The notes: generated from the letters alone by a model not told the origin. Counted from the first letter of the stretch, positions 31,122-39,949 are shown. The stretch is 64,000 nucleotides of DNA from Hafnia paralvei ATCC 29927 (GCF_001655005.1 NZ_LXET01000004.1:38244-102243), one strand, 5' to 3'. Made by a program: numbers and translations.

Positions 31122-32405
31122 ATGAAAAAAAATATCTTTAAAAGCCTTTATTTCCAGGTGTTATTAGCTATTTCACTGGGGATATTACTGGGCCATTTCT
31201 ACCCTGACCTCGGCGCACAGATGAAACCTCTGGGCGACGGATTTGTTAAACTCATCAAAATGATTATTGCGCCAGTTATCTTCTGTACGGTGGTAACTGG
31301 CATTGCAGGTATGGAGAGCATGAAGGCGGTTGGCCGTACTGGCGCAATTGCTCTGCTCTATTTTGAAGTTGTCAGCACCATCGCGTTAATTATCGGTCTG
31401 GTCATTGTGAACATCGTTCAGCCAGGTGCTGGGATGAACGTCGATCCTGCCGCGTTAGATGCTAAGGCCGTGGCGGTGTATGCCGATCAGGCTGCGCAGC
31501 AGGGGCTGGTGGCGTTCATTATGGATATTATCCCCGGCAGCGTTATTGGCGCTTTTGCTAGCGGTAATATTCTTCAGGTCCTGTTATTCGCCGTGATGTT
31601 TGGTTTTGCACTGCATCATTTAGGTGAAAAGGGTCAGATGATGTTCAACTTCATCGATAGCTTCTCCAAAGTTATCTTTGGCATCATCAATATGATTATG
31701 AAGTTGGCTCCGATAGGTGCATTTGGTGCCATGGCCTTCACCATTGGTAAATACGGCGTTGGGACACTGGTACAACTGGGGCAGTTGATTGTCTGCTTCT
31801 ATATTACCTGTGTGCTGTTCGTGGTGTTTGTGCTCGGCTCCATTGCGAAAGCGACCGGATTCAGCATCTTCCGCTTTATTGCCTATATCAAAGAAGAACT
31901 GCTGATTGTACTGGGTACATCGTCATCTGAGTCTGCGCTGCCGCGTATGCTGGATAAGATGGAGAAAGTCGGGTGTAAAAAATCGGTAGTCGGTTTAGTC
32001 ATACCGACCGGATATTCGTTTAATCTGGATGGTACGTCGATTTATCTCACGATGGCGGCGGTGTTTATTGCGCAGGCTACTAACTCCCATATGGATATCT
32101 GGCATCAAATCACACTTCTAGTGGTGTTACTGCTCTCTTCCAAAGGGGCTGCCGGTGTAACCGGAAGCGGATTCATCGTTCTGGCGGCGACAATTTCTGC
32201 GGTAGGTCATCTGCCAGTGGCGGGTTTGGCACTGATTTTAGGTATTGACCGCTTTATGTCCGAAGCTCGTGCGCTGACCAACCTGATTGGAAATGGCGTG
32301 GCAACTATCGTCGTAGCTAAACGCGTTCGTCAACTGGATGAAAACCAAATGAGAGCGGTTTTAGGTAAAAAAGACCGCAGCGCAACGCAAACTCAGACGC
32401 TATAA
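31122..32405 (+). CDS. dctA: DctA, C4-dicarboxylate:H+ symporter
   Basis: A 427-residue inner-membrane transporter (DAACS family) that imports succinate, fumarate, malate and aspartate under aerobic conditions. It is nearly identical in pattern to E. coli DctA. Signatures include FVKLIKMIIAPVIFCTVVTGIA, the serine-rich hairpin GTSSSESALPRML and the substrate-site region YSFNLDGTSIYLTMA. I chose the ATG at 31122 because AAGGAAG at 31107-31113 is correctly spaced to it; an in-frame GTG at 31113 would overlap that site. The neighbours pdeK and yhjJ are as in E. coli. Confidence 0.97.
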   Translation: MKKNIFKSLYFQVLLAISLGILLGHFYPDLGAQMKPLGDGFVKLIKMIIAPVIFCTVVTGIAGMESMKAVGRTGAIALLYFEVVSTIALIIGLVIVNIVQPGAGMNVDPAALDAKAVAVYADQAAQQGLVAFIMDIIPGSVIGAFASGNILQVLLFAVMFGFALHHLGEKGQMMFNFIDSFSKVIFGIINMIMKLAPIGAFGAMAFTIGKYGVGTLVQLGQLIVCFYITCVLFVVFVLGSIAKATGFSIFRFIAYIKEELLIVLGTSSSESALPRMLDKMEKVGCKKSVVGLVIPTGYSFNLDGTSIYLTMAAVFIAQATNSHMDIWHQITLLVVLLLSSKGAAGVTGSGFIVLAATISAVGHLPVAGLALILGIDRFMSEARALTNLIGNGVATIVVAKRVRQLDENQMRAVLGKKDRSATQTQTL

Positions 32406-32446
32406 CCCTCCTACTTCTCGGTTTTTGTTACCGAACATGACGGATT

Positions 32447-32482
32447 GCCCCCATTCGCTTGATGCGAGCGGGGGCATCTTTA
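32447..32482 (+). terminator. Intrinsic terminator after dctA
   Basis: GCCCCCATTCGC (32447-32458) pairs with GCGAGCGGGGGC (32464-32475) with two imperfect positions, followed by ATCTTTAT. GC-rich stem, modest T tract. Confidence 0.7.
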
Positions 32483-32758
32483 TAATGTGCCCATTCATTT
32501 CTACAACCGCTGACTCTTCATGCGTGAGTTACAGATACGTTGGCAATAGATGTTTGCCATCTTCCTGAGACTCTCGTTATCTTGGTTTGGCGTTGTTTAG
32601 AATTTTTTTTTCTCTCTGTCAGGAGACATAAGCCTACTCTCGTGGTCTAAAAATCGATGTTTGACTCATCACACTGAGTTAGCCGTTGTTATGGGCCAGA
32701 TAGGTCATCTTCCTCAGGGGAATTCGTACATTATTGTCAGTATTTAGTAGGGGTTCAC
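32483..32758 (+). other. Gap before yhjJ
   Basis: About 275 bases between the dctA terminator and yhjJ. It contains a long T run near 32608 and no coding frame. A promoter for yhjJ must lie here, but I could not choose one. Confidence 0.35.
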
Positions 32759-34294
32759 ATGCAAGGCACCAAAATTCGGCTTATGGTTGGTGGATTGTTG
32801 CTGGCAGCGGCCAGCAGCACTGTGCATTCTGAAGCACTACAGCCCGATCCTGCGTGGCAGGAAGGAAAACTAGATAATGGTTTTTCATGGCAGTTGCTCG
32901 CCACGCCACAGCGCCCATCCGATCGGATTGAATTGCGTATGATTGTGAGCACTGGCTCACTTGTAGAATCAAGCCAGCAGGTGGGGTTTGCCCATTTGCT
33001 GCCACGCTTAGCATTAACACACAGCGATAATTTCACCGCCAGCCAATTACAATCGTTCTGGCAGCAAAGTATTGACCCTCAGCGCCCATTGCCTCCGGCG
33101 GTGAGCTCTTATGATTACACCGCTTACAATCTTAGCTTGCCTAATAACCGTCCTGAACTGCTGAAGGATGCTTTGCAATGGTTAGCCAATACGGCAGGTA
33201 AGCTACAGATCGATAATAATACGGTGATTAGCGCGCTGCAGTCGCCGGAGAATCTCGTGGCGACATTGCCTTCTGATGTTAATGATCCTTGGTGGCGGTT
33301 GCGTCTCAAGGGGTCAACGCTGTTAGGACATGAGCCTGGTCAAGGACCGAACCGACCGGTTGATACTCAACTGCTGAAATCGTTTTATCAGCAGTGGTAT
33401 ACGCCCGATGCTATGACCCTGTATGTGGTGGGGAATGTAGACTCCCGCTCGTTGAGCGAGCAGATCAATAAGGCTTTTGCTGAGTTAAAAGGTAAGCGTG
33501 AAACGCCTGCGACTCTGCCAACGCTCGCACCGTTGCCAAACACCCCCATTAATCTGATCGCTGATAATGCACAGCAAGACACGTTGTCGATCACATGGGA
33601 TGTTCCTTGGCAACCGATCCGCGATTCTCAGGTTCTACAGCGCTACTGGAAAAGCGATTTCGCGCGTGAGGCTCTGTTTAGCCATCTGCAGCAGGTTTTA
33701 GCTAACAGCGATCTGAAAGGTTCGGTAAACCTGATGTTTGATTGCCAAGTGCAATATCAGCGTTCGCAATGTGCTATCCATCTGGCAACCACTCAGGCGA
33801 ATTTGAATAAGGCTCTGAGCTTTATTGCGACCGAAATGTCCGCGGTACATGACGACGGTATTACTCAGCAAGAATTCGATACCATCGTTGCGCAGAAGAA
33901 AGATCAGCTCACGAAGCTTTTTGCCACCTATGCGCGCACCGATACTGATATTCTGATGAGTCAGCGTTTACGCTCTCAGCAAAGCGGCGTCGTGGATATT
34001 TCTCCTGAGACCTACCAGAAGCTGCGTCAGGATTTCTTGGCGACGCTCACGCTGGACGATCTAAACCAAGAACTGCATAACCAACTTTCCCGTGAGCCAA
34101 CGTTAATCTTGCGCCAACCGCGCGGAGAGCCGGAAGAAAACGTGAAAGCGTTGCGTGATGTGTATAGCAGCATCATGGGATTGAATATGGAAGATGCGGC
34201 TGCGGCGGCTGATGCGATTCCAGAAGATACCTCTTCTGCACCAGCGTCACAGACGGATCCGGCTGCGAAAGAAGAACCGACTTCAGCCCAGTAG
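32759..34294 (+). CDS. yhjJ: YhjJ, periplasmic M16-family protein without the zinc motif
   Basis: A 511-residue secreted protein (498 in E. coli), homologous to M16 zinc peptidases. The signal peptide is IRLMVGGLLLAAASSTVHS. Conserved stretches include WYTPDAMTLYVVGNVD and FATYARTDTDILMSQRLRS. In active M16 enzymes the N-terminal domain has HxxEH; here the matching region reads GFAHLLPRLAL, with no EH, so proteolysis is unlikely. This also holds for E. coli YhjJ as I recall it. The C-terminus is an Ala/Pro/Thr-rich tail. Function unknown; perhaps a binding or chaperone partner. Confidence 0.92.
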   Translation: MQGTKIRLMVGGLLLAAASSTVHSEALQPDPAWQEGKLDNGFSWQLLATPQRPSDRIELRMIVSTGSLVESSQQVGFAHLLPRLALTHSDNFTASQLQSFWQQSIDPQRPLPPAVSSYDYTAYNLSLPNNRPELLKDALQWLANTAGKLQIDNNTVISALQSPENLVATLPSDVNDPWWRLRLKGSTLLGHEPGQGPNRPVDTQLLKSFYQQWYTPDAMTLYVVGNVDSRSLSEQINKAFAELKGKRETPATLPTLAPLPNTPINLIADNAQQDTLSITWDVPWQPIRDSQVLQRYWKSDFAREALFSHLQQVLANSDLKGSVNLMFDCQVQYQRSQCAIHLATTQANLNKALSFIATEMSAVHDDGITQQEFDTIVAQKKDQLTKLFATYARTDTDILMSQRLRSQQSGVVDISPETYQKLRQDFLATLTLDDLNQELHNQLSREPTLILRQPRGEPEENVKALRDVYSSIMGLNMEDAAAAADAIPEDTSSAPASQTDPAAKEEPTSAQ

Positions 34295-34302
34295 TCTCTA
34301 TA

Positions 34303-34336
34303 TTCACGCTAGTCTCTGAAAAGGGACTAGCGTGAA
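34303..34336. terminator. Shared hairpin between convergent yhjJ and kdgK
   Basis: TTCACGCTAGTC (34303-34314) pairs perfectly with GACTAGCGTGAA (34325-34336). It lies between two convergent genes and probably ends both transcripts, although neither side has a T tract. Confidence 0.6.
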
Positions 34337-34356
34337 ACTTGTTAGTGGCGGGTATT

Positions 34357-35301
34357 TTAGCGAGGCATCGCGTCTTGCGGGATAATGGCTCCACGGTACT
34401 GAATGACGGTGCTGGCGGTTTGATGTCCACGCTGTGCAGCGGCGGCAGGTTCACCACCGAGCAGACGCACAGAGAGATAGCCGGCGCTGAATGAGTCACC
34501 CGCGGCGGTGGTATCGATAACCTTATCTTTTGGCAGTTTGACGGCGGGCACATCGACGGTTTGGCCTGCGGCTGAAACGATGCAGGAATCTGCTCCGCGC
34601 TTAATCACCACCTCGCTCACGCCAAGCGCATGAGTACGTGCGATCACTTCATCAACGGGCTTTGCGCCCCACAGCAAATCTTCGTCATCCAACGTTAAAA
34701 AGGCGATATCAGTACAGGATAGCATCGCTGTATAGGCTGATTGCGTCTGTTCAACGCTTTGCCATAAACGTGGACGGTAGTTGTTATCGAAAATCACTTT
34801 TCCACCGTTGGCACGGCAGCGTTTTAATAGTGTTAGTAAGCGCTCACGACTGTTGTCGTTCAGAATAGCCAAGCTAATACCGCTCAGATATAGGTAGTCG
34901 AATTGTGCTAGCTGGTCACAGATCGCTTCGGCGCTATCGCTATCCAGCCAATAGCGGGCAGCGGCATCGTTGCGCCAATAATAGAAAGTACGTTCGCCAC
35001 TGGCGTCGGTTTCAATAAAATACAGGCCTGGCAGTTTGTTCTCTAGGCGCTGAGTGAGCTCGGTTTTGACTCCCTCATGTTGCCACGCATTCAACATTTC
35101 ATCGCTGAATGTATCGGTACCCAGCGCAGTGACATAATGTACCGCAAGTTTGGATTCTGGCACCTGACGGGAAAGGTAAACGGAGGTATTCAGTGTGTCG
35201 CCACCAAATCCGCGGGAAAGATCCGCGCCTTTTTGCGACAGTTCAATCATACATTCACCGATAACGGCAATTTTTGCACTTGAGTGTGAAGCAGTGGTCA
35301 T
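34357..35301 (-). CDS. kdgK: KdgK, 2-keto-3-deoxygluconate kinase
   Basis: A cytoplasmic PfkB/ribokinase-family kinase that phosphorylates KDG to KDPG, joining pectin and hexuronate breakdown to the Entner-Doudoroff aldolase. It has 314 residues (309 in E. coli). The N-terminal GECMIELS and GGDTLNTSVYLSRQ, the central FDNNYRPRLW and the C-terminal DTTAAGDSFSAGY with catalytic base D269 are all present. A near-consensus KdgR operator lies about 80 bases upstream, so induction by KDG is expected. Confidence 0.96.
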   Translation of the reverse strand: MTTASHSSAKIAVIGECMIELSQKGADLSRGFGGDTLNTSVYLSRQVPESKLAVHYVTALGTDTFSDEMLNAWQHEGVKTELTQRLENKLPGLYFIETDASGERTFYYWRNDAAARYWLDSDSAEAICDQLAQFDYLYLSGISLAILNDNSRERLLTLLKRCRANGGKVIFDNNYRPRLWQSVEQTQSAYTAMLSCTDIAFLTLDDEDLLWGAKPVDEVIARTHALGVSEVVIKRGADSCIVSAAGQTVDVPAVKLPKDKVIDTTAAGDSFSAGYLSVRLLGGEPAAAAQRGHQTASTVIQYRGAIIPQDAMPR

Positions 35302-35380
35302 GAAGAAAAGCCTGTTTTATTGAGGATAATAAAGACGCAATAGCCTTAGTTTCCCCGTTGGAAAACCTATCGTCAATATA

Positions 35381-35399
35381 AATAAAACAGTGTTCTATT
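35381..35399 (-). promoter_or_regulatory. KdgR operator before kdgK
   Basis: Read on the minus strand, the 19-mer is AATAGAACACTGTTTTATT, which agrees with the KdgR consensus AATRAAAYRNYRTTTYATT at all positions but one. It lies 80 bases upstream of kdgK, a known KdgR target in related bacteria. Confidence 0.8.
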
Positions 35400-35446
35400 T
35401 TTATATGATATGGATCTAAAAATAGTGAGAGAGCTTCTGAATACCT

Positions 35447-35482
35447 CCCCCGAATGCAGGTAGGCAACGCTGGATTCGGGGG
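35447..35482. terminator. Hairpin between tautomerase gene and kdgK
   Basis: CCCCCGAAT (35447-35455) pairs with ATTCGGGGG (35474-35482), with GCAG/CTGG extending the stem inward. It lies 11 bases past the tautomerase stop on the minus strand. No clear T tract. Confidence 0.5.
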
Positions 35483-35492
35483 GGTAGATAAA

Positions 35493-35693
35493 CTATTTTT
35501 TCTTGCGCAGTTCCGTCACGCTTTTACCGCCGATCCCCCAATTGTCGGTTTCAACCTCTTCGATGATCACGACGGTCGTCGCCGGATTTTTCCCCATAGT
35601 GTCCACCAGTAACTGAGTGACGCCCGCGATCAGGGCTTCTTTTTGCTCGGCGGTGGCGCCTTCACGAGTGATTTTGATATTAACGAAAGGCAT
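35493..35693 (-). CDS. 4-oxalocrotonate tautomerase-family protein
   Basis: A 66-residue protein of the 4-OT family. After removal of the initiator Met, Pro1 (MPFVNIKIT) would be the catalytic base, as in all family members. The rest (REGATAEQKEALIAGVTQLLVD, VVIIEEVETDNWGIGG) matches the usual beta-alpha-beta fold that assembles into hexamers. I chose the ATG at 35693 because only this start exposes Pro1, and a GGAG site lies nine bases upstream; a longer frame from 35810 is an artefact. The substrate is unknown. It is monocistronic and divergent from pdeH. Confidence 0.85.
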   Translation of the reverse strand: MPFVNIKITREGATAEQKEALIAGVTQLLVDTMGKNPATTVVIIEEVETDNWGIGGKSVTELRKKK

Positions 35694-35966
35694 ATTGATA
35701 CTCCATCTGTCGAAAGGTGAGTCGATTAATTCCCATACAATGAACACGCTGCATATCGGTTCTATCCCCAAAATAATTGGCGTTGCATCAAGTCGGCAAG
35801 CGAGTGACAAATTCGTCGGGAACGAATTTGTCTAGCCAACCCAGGTGCAATTTCCAGTAAGACGGGTGTATAGCGATAGAACCCTAGTTAGGGTAGCTCA
35901 TTTGCTAAACTCCGTGATACCCGCCATTATTTAATCGGCAGTGACTAAGCTAACAGGAAACTCGGT
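35694..35966. other. Divergent region between tautomerase gene and pdeH
   Basis: About 270 bases with no gene. Part of it (35824-35930) holds short inverted pieces such as CCCTAGTTAGGG at 35882-35893. The tautomerase promoter must lie here; none is obvious. The pdeH promoter follows at 35967. Confidence 0.35.
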
Positions 35967-35993
35967 TAAAGATTTGAGGCCTCCTGCCGATAA
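35967..35993 (+). promoter_or_regulatory. Sigma-28 (FliA) promoter of pdeH
   Basis: TAAA (35967-35970), a 15-base spacer and GCCGATAA (35986-35993) match the flagellar sigma-28 consensus TAAA-N15-GCCGATAA exactly. It lies 67 bases before the pdeH start. E. coli yhjH/pdeH is a class III flagellar gene, so the match is functionally expected. Confidence 0.92.
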
Positions 35994-36060
35994 TTGCCTT
36001 TGTTAATTGTCCGTTTGGACGAAGAGTGATTCTCACAAGGTGTATGCGGATGGTGGACAC

Positions 36061-36843
36061 ATGAAAATTGGCAAGATGATGGCCACGGGGTGGATGGTGC
36101 CCCCGTTGCCCCCACTGGAGCTCAATCAAGAAAAGAGCTACTGGAGTCAGTGCCAGAGAATGTATACTTTCCAACCCATTTATTGCACCAGCGGCGTACT
36201 TCTGGCAATAGAATTACTTACTGCCGTGCATCATCCTGAAAACCCCGATTGCCGTTTATCCCCAGAAGACTATTTTGAACATATTTCTGAGAGCTTGCGT
36301 CAGGACGTGGTGCTGGAGCAACTTAGATTAATCTACCAATGGCACGGTTTTATTCAGCAGTGCGATCTGCTTGTTTCCGTTAACGTCGATGGCCAAACGT
36401 TGCAATCTTTACAGTTGCAGCCTGAAGCGCGTGAACTGTTGGATCACATGCCATATTTGCGGTTTGAAATGGTAGAGCACGCTTATGCCGCGCTGACGAT
36501 GCCTATTCAATCGTTAGAAGACGTACACCGTTTATGGCTAGATGATTTTGGTAGCGGGTTGGCTAATTTCTCCTCGTTGATGGAGTGCCGCTATGAGTTT
36601 GTAAAGCTCGATCGCGCCCTATTTTCGTTTTTACGTGAAAGTCATGAGGGGATCCGATTATTTTATGCATTAGTAGCGCTGATGAGTCGCTATGCCAAAG
36701 GTGTGATTGTTGAGGGCGTCGAAACTTCTCAAGAATGGACACTGGTTAAACGCTCAGAGGCTTGCGCAGCACAGGGTTATTACCTTTCCCGTCCCAATCC
36801 ATTTGATTTTTTGCATCAACTTCCTATGCGCTTTAGCGAATAG
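36061..36843 (+). CDS. pdeH: PdeH (YhjH), flagellar-class c-di-GMP phosphodiesterase
   Basis: A 260-residue cytoplasmic stand-alone EAL-domain enzyme (255 in E. coli) that lowers c-di-GMP and so keeps YcgR from braking the flagella. The EAL motif is the variant ELL (LAIELLTAV), as in E. coli PdeH. Downstream catalytic pieces SVNVDG, LRFEMVEH, LWLDDFGSGLANF, VKLDR and VEGVETSQEW are present. I chose the ATG at 36061 for its upstream GGTGGA and fit to family length; the frame could extend to a TTG at 36007. Expression from the sigma-28 promoter at 35967 links it to motility. Confidence 0.93.
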   Translation: MKIGKMMATGWMVPPLPPLELNQEKSYWSQCQRMYTFQPIYCTSGVLLAIELLTAVHHPENPDCRLSPEDYFEHISESLRQDVVLEQLRLIYQWHGFIQQCDLLVSVNVDGQTLQSLQLQPEARELLDHMPYLRFEMVEHAYAALTMPIQSLEDVHRLWLDDFGSGLANFSSLMECRYEFVKLDRALFSFLRESHEGIRLFYALVALMSRYAKGVIVEGVETSQEWTLVKRSEACAAQGYYLSRPNPFDFLHQLPMRFSE

Positions 36844-36945
36844 CTCATCTTCCGCTTTAGCCTGTAAACAGGCGTATTTCTAAAAATTAACCTATTGTTA
36901 TGTGTGGGAAACGACACTTTTAGGTTAAATATTTAGGACATGCCA

Positions 36946-38997
36946 ATGACCAGAACAAAAAAAACTCTGAGTTGGTTAGCAGGGATCGTTGCTTTGGTGA
37001 TCGTCGGGATCGTTATCTTTGTGATCACCTTTGACTGGAATCGACTCAAGCCAACTATCAATCAGAAAGTCTCAACTGAGCTTAACCGTCCCTTTGCTAT
37101 CCGTGGCAATCTGGGGGTTGATTGGTCGCGGCCTGCAGATGAAACCGGCTGGCGCTCTTGGGTGCCTTGGCCTCATGTTCATGCTGAAGATATTGTTTTA
37201 GGTAACCCCGCTGATATTCCTGCAGTATCTATGGTATCGCTCGAGAGAGTTGATGCCAGCCTCTCTCCGCTGGCTCTGCTGGGTAAGCAGATTTATATCC
37301 CTCGAATTAAACTCAAACAGCCAGATGCATCGTTGCGCAGGTTGGCAAATGGCAAGAATAACTGGACCTTTGAGCTTGCGAACGCCTCTAATGAGGGTCA
37401 GCCTAAAGATCAAAAATCGGCTTGGTCTTTCAAGATCGACGACATTGTCTTTGATCAGGGGAAGATCGCTTATGACGACGCAATGATCGGTGCAAAATTC
37501 AAAGCGACCATCGATCCGTTGGGCAAACCTCTGCCATTTAGTGAAGTGGTGGGCGATAGCAGCTCTGCGAAAAAAGTGGCGAGTAAGAAAGCACCGGATT
37601 ATGTCTTTGGCTGGAAAGTGGATGGCACATATAACGATGAGTCACTTTCGGGCAGCGGGAAGATTGGCGGAATGCTGGCGTTACGCGATCCTGATGGATT
37701 ATTCCCATTACAGGCTGATGTTCGTTCGGGAAAAACGCGTGTAGCGGTCGCTGGTACGCTGAGCGATCCACTCAATTTAGGCGCGCTGGATCTACGCCTG
37801 CAATTTTCAGGACAGAGCCTGAGCCAGTTGCATAAACTCACCGGCATCGTGTTACCGGATACGCCGCCTTACTCCACTGATGGACACCTTAGCGCAGAGC
37901 TTAAACGTGCAAAAGGCGCGATTTATCGTTATCAAAACTTCAACGGTAAAATTGGCGACAGCGATATTCACGGTAGCCTAACCTACCAGATGAGCAAACC
38001 TCGCCCTTCTCTGAGCGGGGAATTGGTTTCTAACCAGCTCCGCTTTGCTGATTTGGCTCCGCTTATCGGCGCTGATTCTAATCAAGAAAAAGCGAGCCGA
38101 GGCCAAAAAGCAACTCAGCCATCCGATAAAGTTCTGCCTAGGGATAAATTTGATACCAAGCAATGGTCTACGATGGATGCAAACGTCAAATTTACAGCCA
38201 AGCGCATTGAGCACGGAGAGTCGCTGCCGCTTAGCGATCTCTATACTCATCTCTCTTTAAATAACGGTACGTTACTCATGGATCCGTTACGCTTTGGCGT
38301 AGCCGGTGGCAACCTGAATTCAACGATTCGCCTTGAAGGAAAACGTACGCCGATGCGCGGTACGGCAGACCTTCACGCCCGTGGTTTCCAACTACAAAAG
38401 CTGCTGCCGAATGTTGAATCGATGCGTCGTAGCTTAGGACAACTGAACGGTGATGCCAAAATAAGTGGGACGGGGAACTCAGTGGCTGATTTGCTTGGTA
38501 CTAGCAACGGTGATGTGCGCTTACTGGTTAATGACGGTGTAATAAGTCGAAACCTGATGGAGATAGCCGGCCTTAACGTGGGTAACTATCTGGTGGGCAA
38601 ATTATTTGGCGATGATGAGGTCAAGATTAACTGTGCGGCGGCGGACATTGGCATCAAAAATGGTTTAGCCGCTACGCGATTGTTCGTCTTTGATACCGAA
38701 AATGCGGTGATAAATATTTCGGGTAACGTCAATTTAGCGACTGAACGGATGGATTTATCGATTGATCCTGAAAGTAAGGGAATGCGTGTTCTCACTTTAC
38801 GCTCCCCGCTGTATGTGAAGGGAACCTTTAAGCATCCTGACGTCGGGGTTAAAGCAGGTCCTCTCATTGCGCGTGGTGTAGCAGCCGTTGCTTTGGGCGC
38901 TGTTGTTGCGCCTGCAGCAGCGTTGCTAGCGTTGATATCGCCAAGTGAAGTGGATTCTAATCAGTGTGGTGGCATGCTGAAAGGGATGAAAAAATAG
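36946..38997 (+). CDS. yhjG: YhjG, AsmA-family inner-membrane-anchored protein
   Basis: A 683-residue AsmA/DUF748-type protein (691 in E. coli YhjG). It has one N-terminal membrane anchor (about residues 9-30) and a long periplasmic part. Conserved blocks are FDWNRLKPTINQKVS, WVPWPHVHAEDIVLGNP, FDQGKIAYDD, SGSGKIGGMLALRD and the C-terminal DPESKGMRVLTLRSPLYVKGTF. AsmA-like proteins form beta-groove bridges implicated in moving phospholipid between membranes; that role is inferred from the family. I chose ATG 36946 rather than 36940 because AGGA at 36935-36938 is correctly spaced only for the later codon. Confidence 0.92.
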   Translation: MTRTKKTLSWLAGIVALVIVGIVIFVITFDWNRLKPTINQKVSTELNRPFAIRGNLGVDWSRPADETGWRSWVPWPHVHAEDIVLGNPADIPAVSMVSLERVDASLSPLALLGKQIYIPRIKLKQPDASLRRLANGKNNWTFELANASNEGQPKDQKSAWSFKIDDIVFDQGKIAYDDAMIGAKFKATIDPLGKPLPFSEVVGDSSSAKKVASKKAPDYVFGWKVDGTYNDESLSGSGKIGGMLALRDPDGLFPLQADVRSGKTRVAVAGTLSDPLNLGALDLRLQFSGQSLSQLHKLTGIVLPDTPPYSTDGHLSAELKRAKGAIYRYQNFNGKIGDSDIHGSLTYQMSKPRPSLSGELVSNQLRFADLAPLIGADSNQEKASRGQKATQPSDKVLPRDKFDTKQWSTMDANVKFTAKRIEHGESLPLSDLYTHLSLNNGTLLMDPLRFGVAGGNLNSTIRLEGKRTPMRGTADLHARGFQLQKLLPNVESMRRSLGQLNGDAKISGTGNSVADLLGTSNGDVRLLVNDGVISRNLMEIAGLNVGNYLVGKLFGDDEVKINCAAADIGIKNGLAATRLFVFDTENAVINISGNVNLATERMDLSIDPESKGMRVLTLRSPLYVKGTFKHPDVGVKAGPLIARGVAAVALGAVVAPAAALLALISPSEVDSNQCGGMLKGMKK

Positions 38998-39110
38998 TCA
39001 AACAGTCCATCTAAAATGGCAAGCCTAGAAATATGGTCTATGCTTTTTGGGTGTAACAACATGATTGTGTTGTTCATTTTTAATGCACACAGAAAACAAG
39101 GAAATGGATG

Positions 39111-39605
39111 ATGAACGTATGGAATAAGGTCCTGTTAGCTTCGCTTTTTGGATTGGTTGTCGCAGGCTGTGATGATTCCACGAAGGTAGATGCCAACCTT
39201 GATAAAGCGAAAGATAACGCGGAACAAATCAAAGATGCTGCGGATAATAAAGCCGATCAGATCACCGATGCTGCAAAGCAGCAGGCTGATAAGCTGAAGA
39301 AAGAGGCTGACGCTCAGGCTGAGCAGCTGAAGGACAAAGCGAAAGCAATTAAAAGCGAAGCAGAAAAACGAGCGGATGCTATTACGGATGACGCGAAAGC
39401 TAAAGCCAATTCGCTAGAAAAGCAGGCTAAGCAGCAAAGCGATCAGATCGTTGAACAGGCGAAGAACATTAAAGACAGCGCTATTAGCGGTGCGAACGAT
39501 CTGTCAGCCGATGCTCAGACGAAAACTCAGGCGATAAAAGACAGTATGAAGCAAAACCCGCCAGCACAAAGCGGTTCTGCTCCTGCAACAAATGGCAATC
39601 AATAA
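39111..39605 (+). CDS. Helical repeat lipoprotein, function unknown
   Basis: About 164 residues. The signal peptide ends in the lipobox LVVAGC, so Cys about 20 should be lipidated; Asp follows it (CDDS), which by the +2 rule suggests inner-membrane retention. The rest is almost entirely charged helix with Lys/Asp/Glu/Ala/Gln repeats (DKAKDNAEQIKDAADNKADQ), like LEA or apolipoprotein-type amphipathic repeats, and ends in a Pro/Ser/Gly/Asn tail. I do not recognise a named family. The ATG may be 39108 or 39111; AAGGA at 39098 is better spaced for 39111. The neighbours yhjG and yeaQ are also envelope genes. Confidence 0.8.
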   Translation: MNVWNKVLLASLFGLVVAGCDDSTKVDANLDKAKDNAEQIKDAADNKADQITDAAKQQADKLKKEADAQAEQLKDKAKAIKSEAEKRADAITDDAKAKANSLEKQAKQQSDQIVEQAKNIKDSAISGANDLSADAQTKTQAIKDSMKQNPPAQSGSAPATNGNQ

Positions 39606-39671
39606 CGTTAGACACACTATAATTTAGGTGTGGGTTATATCATTTTTAATCAGTAAATTTAGGGGGAATAT

Positions 39672-39920
39672 ATGGGAATCCTTTCGTGGATTATTTTTGG
39701 GCTTATTGCCGGTATTTTGGCTAAATGGATCATGCCGGGGAAAGACGGCGGTGGTTTTATTGTTACCGTCATTCTTGGTGTGGTCGGTGCCGTTGTTGGT
39801 GGTTATATAAGCACTTTCTTTGGCTATGGCAAAGTTGACGGTTTTAACTTTGGCAGCTTTATGGTTGCTGTTATTGGCGCGTTGGTGGTGCTGTTTATCT
39901 ACCGTAAAATCCGTAGCTAA
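39672..39920 (+). CDS. yeaQ: YeaQ, GlsB/YeaQ/YmgE-family small membrane protein
   Basis: An 82-residue protein with three hydrophobic segments, almost residue for residue the E. coli YeaQ pattern (MGILSWIIFGLIAGILAKWI, MPGKDGGG, GKVDGFNFGSF, FIYRKI). The family carries a transglycosylase-associated annotation, but no biochemical role is established; several members respond to envelope or general stress. The ATG at 39672 has AGGGGGAA upstream. It is followed by a GC-rich hairpin and the convergent DUF421 gene. Confidence 0.93.
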   Translation: MGILSWIIFGLIAGILAKWIMPGKDGGGFIVTVILGVVGAVVGGYISTFFGYGKVDGFNFGSFMVAVIGALVVLFIYRKIRS

Positions 39921-39929
39921 TGATGCTCT

Positions 39930-39949
39930 CGGGGCGGGCTTCCGCCCCG
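39930..39949. terminator. Hairpin between yeaQ and the DUF421 gene
   Basis: CGGGGCGG (39930-39937) pairs with CCGCCCCG (39942-39949) around GCTT. Convergent genes share it; the T tract is weak on either side. Confidence 0.6.
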
